Below are positions 35,459 through 46,861 of a DNA stretch of 64,000 bases, in pieces. A program made the position numbers and the translations under genes. Source of the stretch: Daucus carota subsp. sativus (lineage: Eukaryota > Streptophyta > Magnoliopsida > Apiales > Apiaceae); the NCBI RefSeq assembly GCF_001625215.2, contig NC_030389.2, forward strand, positions 45,435,454-45,499,453, written 5' to 3'. Positions within the stretch are counted from its first letter, which is position 1, and each line of letters begins with the position of its first letter. Under the pieces are notes generated by a model. That model searched no databases and was not told where the DNA came from. It was given only the letters and a program-made list of their open reading frames with translations.

Positions 35459-37018
35459 ATGTTAGCAGTCCCCACTTTAAACAAACACATCGTCACTCTA
35501 CTAAACAAATCAAATCATCTCAATCATCTAAAGCAAATCCAAGCCTTTTTAGTAACACTTGGTTACTCACAAACTCAATTCTATGCTTTCAAGCTTGTTC
35601 GCTTCTGCAATCTTTCTCTCTTTAACCTCAACTACGCTCGTTCAATTTTCGATAATCTTCGATTTCGCAACATTTATCTTTACACTGCTATGATCACTGC
35701 TTACGCTTCGCAGCCTGATCATTATTCGGCTTTGAATTTGTATATTCAAATGTTTCGAAAGGCGAATCCGGGACCAAATGAGTTTATCTTTCCTCATGTT
35801 CTTAGGGCTTGTGCTGGGGTTTTGGGGCCGTTTGGGACGGAATCGTTGCATACCCAGATCGCGAAATTGGGGTTTGGTGAATACCCAGTTGTGCAAACAG
35901 CTCTGGTGGATTCGTATTCGAGGTTTTGTTCGGATCTTGGGGTTGCAAGGAAGGTGTTTGATGAAATGACTGAGAGGAATGTTGTGTCATGGACAGCTAT
36001 GGTTTCGGGGTACACTAGAGTTGGGGAAATGGGGAATGCGGTTTTGTTGTTTGAAGAGATGCCTGAGAGGGATAGTCCGTCGTGGAATGCTGTTATTGCG
36101 GGGTGTACTCAGAATGGGTTGTTTTCGGAGGCGATTTCTTTGTTTAAGAGAATGGTTGGTAGTAGTAATAGGCCGAATCAGGTCACTGTTGTGTGTACTC
36201 TTTCAGCTTGTGGACATAATGGTATGCTTCAACTTGGGAAGTGTATACATGGTTATATATATAGAAATGATCTTGGGTCGGATTGTTATGTTTCGAATGG
36301 TTTGGTTGATATGTATGGGAAATGTGGAAGCTTGGTAGAGGCGAAAAGGGTTTTTGATAAGACTTCTAAGAAGAACTTGACGTCGTGGAATTCTATGATA
36401 AATTGTTTAGCCTTGCATGGTCAAAGTGATTGCGCTGTTAGTATTTTTGAGGAGATGTTGGGTCACAGAGATAATGTACTGCCAGATTCTGTTACTTTTG
36501 TTGGTTTGTTAAATGCTTGTACCCATGGTGGATTGGTTGAACAAGGGCGCAAGTATTTCAGCATGATGATTAATGATTATGGTTTAGAGCCTCATATTGA
36601 GCACTATGGTTGCTTAATTGACCTCTTAGGCCGAGCAGGTCAATTTGAAGAGGCCAAGGAAGTTATAAGGGAAATGAAGATTCCCCCTGATGAAGTTGTC
36701 TGGGGTTCTTTGCTTAACGGCTGTAAGATTCACGGCCAAATGGACATGGCTGAATATGCAGTAAAGAAATTGATTGAGATTGATCCAAATAATGGCGGTT
36801 ATGGAATAATGTTGGCAAATATATATAGTGAGTCGGGGAGTTGGAATGAGGTTAGAAAAGTGAGGAAGATGCTGAAGGAACAAAATGCACACAAAACTCC
36901 TGGTTGCAGCTGGATTGAGATTGATAATCAAGTCCATCAATTTTATTCTGTGGATAAAACACATCCAAGAACTGAGGATATATATTTGACCTTGGAATGC
37001 CTTGGTAATCGTTTTTAG
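35459..37018 (+). CDS. PLS-class pentatricopeptide repeat protein (E/E+ type)
   Basis: Intronless, 519 aa, as usual for plant PPR genes. Successive PLS repeats run from about residue 20 to 420, with diagnostic pieces such as NVVSWTAMVSGYTRVGEM, NAVIAGCTQNGLFSEAISLF, NGLVDMYGKCGSLVEAKRVF and NSMINCLALHGQSDCAVSIF. The C-terminal E region reads VVWGSLLNGCKIHGQMDMAE, then an E+ region with GCSWIEIDNQVHQFYSVDK and a short end. There is no DYW deaminase domain, so if it edits organelle RNA it would need a partner. The first 20 residues (MLAVPTLNKHIVTLLNKSNH) are basic and acid-free, consistent with import into mitochondria or plastids. Closest recalled relative: the At1g33350 type. Confidence 0.93.
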   Translation: MLAVPTLNKHIVTLLNKSNHLNHLKQIQAFLVTLGYSQTQFYAFKLVRFCNLSLFNLNYARSIFDNLRFRNIYLYTAMITAYASQPDHYSALNLYIQMFRKANPGPNEFIFPHVLRACAGVLGPFGTESLHTQIAKLGFGEYPVVQTALVDSYSRFCSDLGVARKVFDEMTERNVVSWTAMVSGYTRVGEMGNAVLLFEEMPERDSPSWNAVIAGCTQNGLFSEAISLFKRMVGSSNRPNQVTVVCTLSACGHNGMLQLGKCIHGYIYRNDLGSDCYVSNGLVDMYGKCGSLVEAKRVFDKTSKKNLTSWNSMINCLALHGQSDCAVSIFEEMLGHRDNVLPDSVTFVGLLNACTHGGLVEQGRKYFSMMINDYGLEPHIEHYGCLIDLLGRAGQFEEAKEVIREMKIPPDEVVWGSLLNGCKIHGQMDMAEYAVKKLIEIDPNNGGYGIMLANIYSESGSWNEVRKVRKMLKEQNAHKTPGCSWIEIDNQVHQFYSVDKTHPRTEDIYLTLECLGNRF

Positions 37019-37629
37019 TTTATAGCTGTTGTCTTCAATAACCTTCAGAAATATCTGTCTGTAAAATCGCTCTGAGCCTTTTTTCAGCCATATGCTCATG
37101 GTATGTACCTATTTAGTACTGATGCAGTGAGGAAAGAATCAAGTAATTCATGTTCAACCAAATAGAGCCTCTCCATTAAGGTGAGCCCCTCTTATTGTGT
37201 TTCACGTACATTGAGCTGTGAATCCCAAAATCCTAAATAATATTTCCCATTTTAGTAATTGAAATTCCAGTTCAAATTTTCAGAGTTCATGCACACCTCA
37301 AATGGAGCCTTGTTCAAAGATCATAAATATTTCCTCAAAACAAATTTATAGGCAGAGTTTTATTCAGAGGAAAAGAGAAAGCCTTCCACAAAGCCGACTT
37401 CAGAGAATACAAATACACGCCTTTTACAGTCACAGGTTGAACCATATTAACAACACAATCCTACTCAATTCTTAAAAGCATATATGACGCTGTCTTTAGA
37501 CAAAAAGGTGGGAGCCAGGTTCGATTTTCCTAGCTTCTCGGCAATGGAATTATAGTCTTATATCAGAACTGTGGATCTTATTTTGACAATATGTTATATA
37601 TGAAGATGAAGGGTACAAGTGATGAGTTT

Positions 37630-37917
37630 CTAGTGGTCTGATTGTGTTGCACCAGGTTGATCCATACTTGATACTCCTTTTAACGAGGACTCATTTGCAC
37701 ACAAGTTAATAGATGATGTGTTCCCACTTCCCAGGTGTTTATGATGGACTTGTTGCATTTGATCACGATGGAGAAGAGGTTTACCGTTTTGACGATCTGG
37801 AAAGTGAGGTCTTTGTGGAATTGATACTGAAGATAGATATTCGACTGGATCCAGAAATTCTGGGAATAGCAACGGGTCAGATCGGGTCGGGTTTCTTGAG
37901 ATCCAGACCCGATCCAT
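37630..37917 (-). pseudogene. Possible C-terminal gene fragment, function unknown
   Basis: On the minus strand a frame ends with QNGKPLLHRDQMQQVHHKHL, then GSGNTSSINLCANESSLKG, then VSSMDQPGATQSDH and a stop. The residue mix looks like the disordered tail of a nuclear protein. Upstream the frame runs into a GGGTC-rich tandem duplication (37889-37962), and no further exon was found, so it may be the last exon of a lost or distant gene. I do not recognise the family. Confidence 0.3.
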
Positions 37918-37962
37918 TATATTTCGAGTTTCTTGGGATCCAGACCCGATCCATTATATTTC
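37889..37962. repeat. 37-bp tandem duplication
   Basis: Two head-to-tail copies of a unit with GTTTCTTG, ATCCAGACCCGATCC and ATTATATTTC; the second copy differs at two positions. Confidence 0.85.
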
Positions 37963-38103
37963 TGAAATTCTCCTTTAATTTTTAAGAGAATTTTAGTATT
38001 TAACTCTAAAATTTTGCCATCTAATTCGAGCTTGTTTTAAAAAATATGTATGATATGGAGTAAAGGGAAGTTAAATCTTTCCATGTCTATTGTTATCTAG
38101 AAA

Positions 38104-38445
38104 GGTACCTGGTCCACAACCATCGATGGCTGTGAACTGGTTAACTAGCCTATGGTTTTTTGGCCGTTGGATGAAAATCCAGCGTCCACGATTATATTTA
38201 GTATGTCCAGCGCTTTTTGGTTAACTAGCCTATGGTTTTTTGGCCGTTGGATGAAAATCTAGCGTCCACGATTATATTTAGTATGTCCAGCGCTTAAAAA
38301 GCGCTAGATGGGGTTTTTAACCCCGTCCAGCAGTTATAAAGCGCTTGACAGATTTCGTCCAGCGCTTAAAAGCCCTGGATGTAGGTTATAATCTGACGGC
38401 CAAAAAACGATGGGCCAGTTAACCAGTCCACATCAACGAGGACTC
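38104..38445. mobile_element. MITE-like element with inner tandem duplication and AGCGCT hairpins
   Basis: Inverted arms read ACTGGTTAACTAGCC at left and, inverted, ACTGGTTAACTGGCC at right, continuing through GTTTTTTGGCCGT on both sides. A 9-bp direct repeat, ATCTAGAAA, at 38095-38103 and 38446-38454 fits a Mutator-type duplication, though the outermost ends match poorly. A unit of about 76 bp including the left arm is duplicated in tandem (about 38143-38218 and 38219-38294). Internal AGCGCT words form small hairpins. Confidence 0.6.
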
Positions 38446-39080
38446 ATCTAGAAATCAGTTGTTTTTCCATTTGTAATCTTTGCATTGTGTCGGTTATAGT
38501 AGGCTCCTTAAATTAAAATTTCCATGATTAGTTGTTTATTCTATTAGTATGTGTTATCTTGAAAACAACAATAGGATTTAGAATGATTAATTTACTAGCT
38601 AGCCTTGTCAAGCTTTTGTATTCCTCATGTTCACTTCCCTGCAGATACACCTCCAAAGCCTTTACTAAATAGAAAAATGGCCAAAACATAATCTATTTGG
38701 GCTATGTTTTGAATCGCTAACAAAAGAGAAAATGTTTACAATCAAAATTCATAATACCATGTCTAAAGACAATGCATCTGCTGCATGTTTAACTACAAAA
38801 ATTGTTTTTTCTAAAAAAAAGAGGGGGAGCTCTCATAAAAAAAAAAAACAAACTGTTTTTTCATGAAAGAATATTAAACATAAAATAGTAATAATGGAAT
38901 ATTACAATAATATAAATTTTGTTTATTTTCTTTTAACTTCAGTCTCAATGGATAAGTAACTAATATGAAAAAGTAATAATTTTTCGACATAAAAAAATAA
39001 TATAGAATATATATAACATAACCTAATATATTGATAAATAAATAATTTTTCCCATTCCATTCTAAAATATAAAACAAAAA

Positions 39081-39090
39081 GGCGGGAAAC
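39081..39090 (+). promoter_or_regulatory. E2F-type site in the RECQL5 leader or promoter
   Basis: GGCGGGAAAC matches the plant E2F consensus (TTTCCCGCC inverted) and lies 37 bp before the ATG. E2F sites are typical of S-phase and DNA-repair genes. Function here is inference. Confidence 0.55.
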
Positions 39091-39126
39091 AAGAAACACA
39101 TCACACCTCTCAATTTCTGTTCCGCC

Positions 39127-42100
39127 ATGGATTCCGACTCCGATTCCGGCGGCTCTTACATCTCCGCAACCCCACCACGTCACTCCTCTCCCCCACCACC
39201 ACCTCCACACCACTCTCCTCCTTCGCGAAAACCACAGCATCCTTCCCCACCATCTCCAAGATCAAACACTCTATTCTCAACAAAATGCAAACCCAAATCC
39301 AAAACGAAGATTCCGAACACTTCTAGACCAATTTTAAGGCCTAAACCCAAGAAGCACTCTTTTAAGCCTGACCCAATTGCAGTTCAGCCCGACCCATTTC
39401 CCGAACCGGTTCCCTCAGTTAGGCCTGTTAGTCTCCAAGATTTGCCTTTTAGGCTCATTAACCCTTGTGGATTTGATCAATGTGAGAGTGAAACAAGGCC
39501 AGCTAAATGTTTGGCTGTGTTGAAATTTGGGTCTTTTTCGAAAAAGAATGTGGCTTGTTTGAATTTCGAAGCTACTGAAGAGGAAAAAAATAAAGATTTT
39601 GGTTCTGCTCCTTCGGGTTCGGAAAAGGCTAAGTCTAGTCTTGAATCTGGTGAAAATGGTAAAGATGGTTGTTTTGGTGGTTCGGGGTCGAAAATTGAGG
39701 TGGAAGCTGGAAAAGCAGCTGGTTGTGCTGAAAATGTGGTTAGGCCAGTGAAGAAGCATCCTAATTTGATTAGTAGTGGTGATTTTGTGCAGCCAGTTAA
39801 GAAAGCAAAGTGTTCTAATGAAGGTAATTTTGTGAGGCTTAATATTAATGGCTATGGACGGAGCAAGTTTAGTTACAAGAGTAAAAATAGGAACTTTAAG
39901 TCTTCGAGAAGGAGGAATAAGAATTGGAATGTTAGAGGTAATGATAGTAAGGAGGAGGGGGAGTTTGTTGAAGAGGAAGGGTTGGTTTTTGAGAAGAAAG
40001 GTGAGAAAGGGAGTGAAAAGATAAGGGGGGAGTTTGAAATGTTGGTTGAAGAGGCAGTGTTAAATGTTAGAAATGAGGTGTCAGATGAGAATTTAGTGAA
40101 GCTATTGAAGCTTACTCATGGGTTTGATGAGTTTAGGGATGGCCAGTTGGAGGCAATTAAAATGGTGCTAGATGGGAAATCAACTATGTTGGTTTTGCCA
40201 ACAGGTGCAGGGAAATCTTTGTGCTATCAGTTGGCTTCAATGGTTTTGCCGGGGATTACACTTGTTGTTAGTCCTTTGGTTGCTCTGATGATTGATCAAC
40301 TCAAACAGCTACCACCTGTCATTCCTGGTGGTCTTATATCTAGCAGTCAGGTATGCCTTTCTCCTCTCCGGTATATGTACACATGTTAGTGTTTAAATAA
40401 CAAGCTCGTTGTTGACTTAGGGCTTTCCCTTATTGTGTTTTAGACACGTGAAGAGACCGAGGAAACATTGAGGCTGCTACAAGAGGGTGCGTTGAAGGTA
40501 CATTTCATATGTTCCACTCGCCAGTAATATAGTTAGTCCTATTTTTCCCTGCAAAGGTTACATTCCTTGTATTAATGTGTACAAACGTGAATCCTTCTGA
40601 AGATTATCGTACATTTTTCTGTACAGTTCAACTCATATATGTATAATATATCCTGTTTCTTCTTTTTTAAGAGTTCCATTCTACACATTCATGCACAGCT
40701 CGTGAATTTTTAAAATATTATGTACAATATATTCTGTTTCTTCTTTTAAAATTTTTCTGTACAGTTCAACTTAATTAGTTGATACTTTTGGATCAGGTCC
40801 TTTTTGTTTCGCCAGAGAGATTTTTGAGTAATGAATTCATATCTATTTTTTCTGCTGGCACACTTGTCTCACTTGCGGTGATTGATGAAGCCCACTGTAT
40901 CTCGGAATGGTAAGTCATATCTGGACCATGTTAACCGAAATCTTAAATCTGACGTAGATATGTTACAGCATAAATAATGGGCGCTCAAATTATCGTGGCA
41001 GGTCCCATAACTTCCGGCCATCTTATATGAGGCTTAGGGCATCCTTATTGTGTGACTGTCTTAATGTCAAGAGCATTCTTGCAATGACTGCAACTGCGAC
41101 AAAAAAAACACTGCTTGATGTAATGAATGCGTTGGATATTCCTCCTGCAAATCTCATCCAAGCAGCACAATTGAGGGATAACTTTAAGTTATCAGTATCT
41201 ATAAGTGAAAACAGGCAAGTGCCTCCATTTTAGTTATTAGCCAGCTTCCCTGTTATATATACTGATTTTTTTAACGCAGATGTCAATTATATGTTTAAAC
41301 AATTTGATCATAGCAGGATGAAACATCTGATGACACTGATCAGGTCCTCTCCCTATAAGGAAATAACAAGCATCATTGTATACTGCAAGTATAAGGTTTG
41401 CATTTTTTTTTTCCCCTTTTCTTGTCATGCCTGTAAATTTATCCCTCAGGTTAGTAGTTAACTCACAGTGATGCCATATATTAATACGATTATTACTTTG
41501 GTCGTTATTTCTTGTCGAATTTAAGTAATTTAAATCTAAAACATGTTTATAGTGATCGGCATTTAATCTTTGCAATATATAGAACAAAGAAATTGGAGTG
41601 AAAGGACAAATGCATTTGGAATTTTAACTTCGAGAGGAGATGGAAATTAGCACTCAATATTGAGGGCTAGAAGAATAAGAAGTGCAAGTAAATTTTAATA
41701 AATATATGATTTCTATACATGCTATTCACATATTATATCTGGATTTTTCATTTAGAGTTAGAGATTTACTTGGATCTTAGAGCTCTGAGACTTTGTAAAA
41801 ACTAGCATCTGTGTTTCAAGAAAGTCATTGCTTTAACTACATGAGTGATGAGTGTTGCATGATATATGCCGTTTATAATGTGTTAGTATCTGTTCAGGGT
41901 TAGGTTGACTGACATCTTACTCTTTGGTATTCATCTGTAGTATGAAACTGACACAATTAGCAAATTTCTAGCTGATGGCAATATCAAGGCTAAGGTTAGT
42001 GTTTAATGTACAATACTTTGCTCCGGATATTTACTATTATACCATGAAACAATACATAATATGGTTTAATACTGATGTCAAATTTACATCTAGAGTTATC

Positions 42101-45100
42101 ACAGTGGTCTAACTGCAAAAGAGCGAAGCCGCACACAGGAATTGTTTTGCTCCAACAAGATAAGAGTGGTATGTAGATACAATTCTTGACGTCAAACGTA
42201 TATATTGCTTCTTTATTCCTTCATCTTCCTATCCATTCTTTTCTTATTTTGTACCGCTCCTTTCTCGAAGGTTGTTGCGACTGTGGCATTTGGTATGGGG
42301 CTTGACAAGAGTGATGTTGGAGCTGTAAGAGCTGATAAGTTATTAACTTATTGTGATATTCTGTTGGTGAATATTTTTCTCTAAACCTAAATAATTGTCC
42401 TCCAGGTAATTCACTACAGCCTGCCTGAAAGCTTGGAAGAGTATGTCCAGGTTGTTTATCATTTTCAAAACTGCAAACACACACACTCTCTCTCTCCCCT
42501 CCCTCTCCCCTCCTCTCCCTCCTCTCCCTCTCTCCCTCATCTCCCTCCCTCCCTCCCTCCCTCCCTCCCTCTCCCTCTCCCTCTCGCTCCCCCCCCCCCC
42601 CCCCCCCCCCCCCTCCCCTCCCCCCACCCAATAGCATCAACCTGATCAAGTTTATGATTCATTTTTTAGGAGATCGGTCGTGCTGGACGGGATGGGAGAT
42701 TGTCTTTCTGTCATCTTCTTTTTGATGATACCACATATTATAAGCTTCGGAGTCTTATGTACAGGTAGCTAACTTATTGCCAATGAGTCATTGTATTTCA
42801 GTTCATGTGTGTTATGGTTATCAGTCTTGGTAATTCTATTGTGTAATTTGCAGTGATGGTCTAGACGAATATGCTGTAAATAAGTTCCTTCGTCAAGTTT
42901 TCAGCAGCGATGAATTTGCTGGAAAAGTTTGTTCATTGCCCAAAGAATCATTATCTCGTAAATTTGACATGAAAGAAGAGGTGCATTCCACAATTTCCTA
43001 TTTAGTTTTCATGTGTGATTAAGAGAGCAAAGATATTTGGAATCTGTATCTGTCTCGATTCACATTAATACATTCTCATTTACTTTCAAAATTTACTTTG
43101 ATTAGCATTCAGCATGTCATTGAATAAGTTGTAGCTTTATCATGGGACATAATCATTTGGCATAAGTCTATTATTATGCCTCTATTCTGCATAGAACGTT
43201 GTCAGTAGACTGTCTGGTATAATGATAATTTATATTTTAATCAGCACAGTTATTTTAGTAACTATCTGCAAATGTTGATTTTTCAACCTGATTGGCACAG
43301 GTGATGCTTACAATTTTAACACGCTTGGAGTTGGGTGAAGTCCGCTACTTGCATTTACTTCCAGAAATGAATATAACTTGCTGCTTGAATTTCTATAAGG
43401 TGTGTTTCAAAGAGTCTGTTCTATAGTCTTGTTGTCCATAATTTTGACTTCTGCTTTTCTTTGGTCATTGTCCTGGTGATTTTCCCAATATATATGATTG
43501 TGTTCTACAGTAATTTATTCACTCTTGATGAAAAATAAGCTACAACATTATAAATCGAAAATTTTGAATAGTAGGAGTATATATTTTAAATCTAAAACCA
43601 TCATATCTCATCTATGACATTTATGATTTGTAATAGTCATTACTTCTAATCATGTAAGTTGTAATAATTTGCACAACTGCAGACTCCACCCGCAGTACTG
43701 GCTTCAAAGGATGTTTTTGTTGCTGCGATTATGAAGAAGTGAGTATACCCTTTGGATTGATTATTTATATTACTGTATGGGCGGTTACTTAAAAACACAG
43801 GGTAATATATTTTCAGGTCAGTAACAAAGGATGGCCACTATGTGTTTGACATACCTACTGTAGCAAGCAGCATGCATGTTCAAGTTATGGACCTCACAAA
43901 TCAGCTGCAGTATCTTAAGGTTTTGATATTGACTGACAAATCTAAATTTGTAAATCATCTCAAAATTATGAGAGTTAATGAATAGTGACATGTTAAGGTT
44001 AGTCATTTAATGTCTTCTCAGGCATAAACTCATGGTGACCCTCACCCAAACCATATTGTTGGTGAGAACTACAACTAATTAGGCTGAATATATTCATCGG
44101 AAAAATAGATCTATATTGTGTGTGGTTTATTAATAAGTGTCTTTAGATGAATATTCATATGATTGAGAATTAGTATGGAACTTCTGCAGAGTAAGACCAT
44201 AATATAAGATTAGAGCATGCAAAGCTCAACTTAGCTAATCGTTAGTTCCATTTATGAGGTGTTAGTTACATAAATTCTTTGCCACTAACCATGTTACGAT
44301 TCACAACCCTATTAGTGGCATGTACCCCTTGTCCTTGACTCACTTCTACATATCACTTTACTGATTAGGCCATGTGGTCAAAGATTATTAAGCACCCAAA
44401 AGTACTTGTTTGAGTTGTCTACTCCTTACAGTTTACTTCTGCTCTTACTATATGCTGATTCCATGGAATGATGAGTGTTGACTTCTATTATACAGACCAG
44501 TCTTTTATATATTAAGATTACAGACTTATAATCAAGAAAAGTATTGGTAACTAGTTATTTTGGTTGGAAGTCGCAGGGTCTTTGAATTTTGTATGTACCT
44601 TATGCATATATATTATGCAGTATATTCGTTAATACTTTTTCACTATGAAATATTGTGACTGCCGATAAGTTCAAGTAAGCAATAGATCATAGTACTCCAT
44701 AGCCAATAATTATATTATGTCATAATCTTCTGATTTACTTCTATACCATTTCACGCTACACTACAATAGTTTTCAATTTCTTTACTTTCACAAGTAAATT
44801 TAGTTTTATCTGATTACATGTTTTACTTTCAACTTATTCTAGTTGAAGGGAGAAGTTACATATGAATTGAAGGATCCAGCATATTGCTACACAATATTGA
44901 ATTCCCCAAAGGATATATGCTCACTTACAGAAGATCTTACAAAGTGGTTGCTGGAGGTTGAGAGTTGCAAGGTGATTGATTAATTTTAGCTAGTTAGTGT
45001 TATCAGTCATCCTTCGATGTTGATTAAATTATTAGCTATGTACTCTTTTTTAGTCGTTTTTCGAAAAACCCGGGTTAGGGTCTACCTGCAGAGTGTTAAG

Positions 45101-46861
45101 AAAAGGTTGAAAACACGGGAACCTATCTCCACAGAGAATGGGAAAGCCACATCAATCCTTAGATCATTTAAACATTCATCAATCTGTAATCTTCAAAAAT
45201 ATCAAGTAATGTAGAATAATTAAATCTCCTAATATAGCAGCAAAACCATATCAAGGATAATAACAATCATTTGGATTCCTAATACATAACTATTACCATA
45301 AACTAAATTCTTTATAGATAATTATTACCCTGTATCTCAGTCCTAGAATCTCGTAGTATATAGTACCAATACACTTATGTCTAGATAATAGTACAGAATA
45401 ATCAACTGTATTAAATATTTCCTGCTCCACATCCTGCATTACCTTGTTACATGTTCATGTTAAGCTTTTATGCATTGCTCATATAGACTTTTATGCATTG
45501 CCCATATAGAGTGCATCTACTTTATGACTATTTCATGGTGCAGTTTGGACTTAAAATGAAACTCAAGGTTCTTGAGAACAGAGATGTGTACACTATTCTA
45601 CTATGATAGGGTTGTCTTGATTTGCTTCAGATATTATCATTAGCATTTTTCAGATAATTAAAATTATTGAATTAATTAAGTGTTAAAGCCACATAGGCTG
45701 ATCTGCTAGCGATTATATCTAAGCCTAATTATTAACTTGGATATAGTCGTTAGCATTGTTTAGAATATTAGAATTATTGAGCCTAATTAAATCCACATAG
45801 GCTGATTTCTAATGGATCTTTTCAACAATTCCGAGCCTTTTCAACAGTTCTCAATCTTCATGAATACTATCAGTGAATTCTTATTTGCAGGCTGTTGTTC
45901 TATCATTTTCTCTTTCACTAATATGCGATCACTTTTCTGCAGGTAAAGAAGCTAGATGCAATGTACAATGCTGCAGTCTTTGCAGTGAAAGAGTGTGATA
46001 AAATGCTTGGCTGCAATGATTGCACACCATTCTTGCAAAAGAAGATTTTGGAATACTTCACGGCAGATGATGGCAATGAAATCCCTAATAAGATGGGCCA
46101 AAGCAGGTGCGTATTGACACACTTGTAAACTAAAAAGAAACTAGGATCCTTTTTCATACTAGCTAAGATGAGCATCATTAAAATTAGCATGCAAAGGGCA
46201 ATCCTCGATCTTTATCAATAAAATTTAATTGTACAAGAACTGGAGTCCAGACTAGCATTTTGGTCAGAAATATCAACCAAATTATACATGAATCTCTCAA
46301 ACACAATAAGCTACATATGCTTATAGCCTTATACTAGACAAATATCAGATTTGTTCACTTATTTTATTTCCTTATTTCATTTTATTTTCAATGGTTTGTT
46401 TTTGCAGCCCCTTTTTGCGATCAGATATAAAGGTATGGCTTTATAGATCACTAGTTCTTGCTGTTGCATGGAGTGGGTTTAGTTCAGCCAAAACAGTTTT
46501 ATATTTTTCTTTTGTGTGGTGTGATAGGTTTTTCTGCAGAGTAACAACCATGCCAAGTTTACCCCTAGAGCTATTGCAAGGATAATGCATGGGATAGCCA
46601 GTCCAGCCTTCCCTTCTGCGATTTGGTCCAGAACTCATTTCTGGTATATCTGAATATCAAAATTTGTATCAGTGCCTGTTTTAAATTATGAAAAAACATT
46701 TGATTATTTGATAAGTGTCAAACTCTTAGATTTAGTTTAAAGCTCACTCGGTGATGCTAATTCTCTGTTGCAGGGGAAGGTATACGCAGATAGAGTTCAA
46801 GGCGGTTATGGACGCAGCCAAGGCAGAGCTTCTAAATATTGTTGGGAAGGACGTAATTTAA
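39127..46861 (+). CDS. RECQL5: RecQ-family DNA helicase, RECQL5 type
   Basis: Nineteen coding exons join in phase to 970 aa: 39127-40350, 40444-40497, 40797-40909, 41002-41214, 41317-41395, 41941-41994, 42094-42168, 42271-42324, 42406-42450, 42670-42764, 42854-42980, 43301-43399, 43683-43738, 43817-43919, 44843-44971, 45943-46106, 46408-46432, 46528-46643 and 46774-46861. A Pro/Lys/Ser-rich head of about 320 residues precedes the helicase: FDEFRDGQLEAIK (motif 0), LPTGAGKSLCYQ (Walker A, near 357), VIDEAHCISEW (DEAH box), MTATATKKT, SYHSGLTAKERSRTQ, VVATVAFGMGLDKSDV and EIGRAGRDGR. The C-terminal region is unlike RQC/HRDC. RecQ helicases unwind DNA 3' to 5' in recombination and repair; Arabidopsis RECQL5 is the recalled match. 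Intron 4 starts with GC (AG-GCAAGT at 41215), since the GT three codons on would break the frame. Intron 9 holds a long CT/C-run. Confidence 0.93.
42480..42626. repeat. CT-rich and poly-C tract in RECQL5 intron 9
   Basis: About 100 bp of CTCCCT-type units leads into a run of more than twenty C (about 42590-42613), then CCCCTCCCC. Such tracts are hard to sequence, so the exact C count is doubtful. Open frames over it encode only Ser/Leu/Pro or Gly/Arg/Glu strings. Confidence 0.85.

Noticed and set aside
38143-38294. CRISPR-like direct repeats
   Set aside because: Only two copies with no spacers, in a plant genome; a tandem duplication inside a MITE-like element.
42221-42649. Gly/Glu/Arg-rich 142-aa protein on the minus strand
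   Set aside because: Direct translation of the CT and poly-C tract in an intron.
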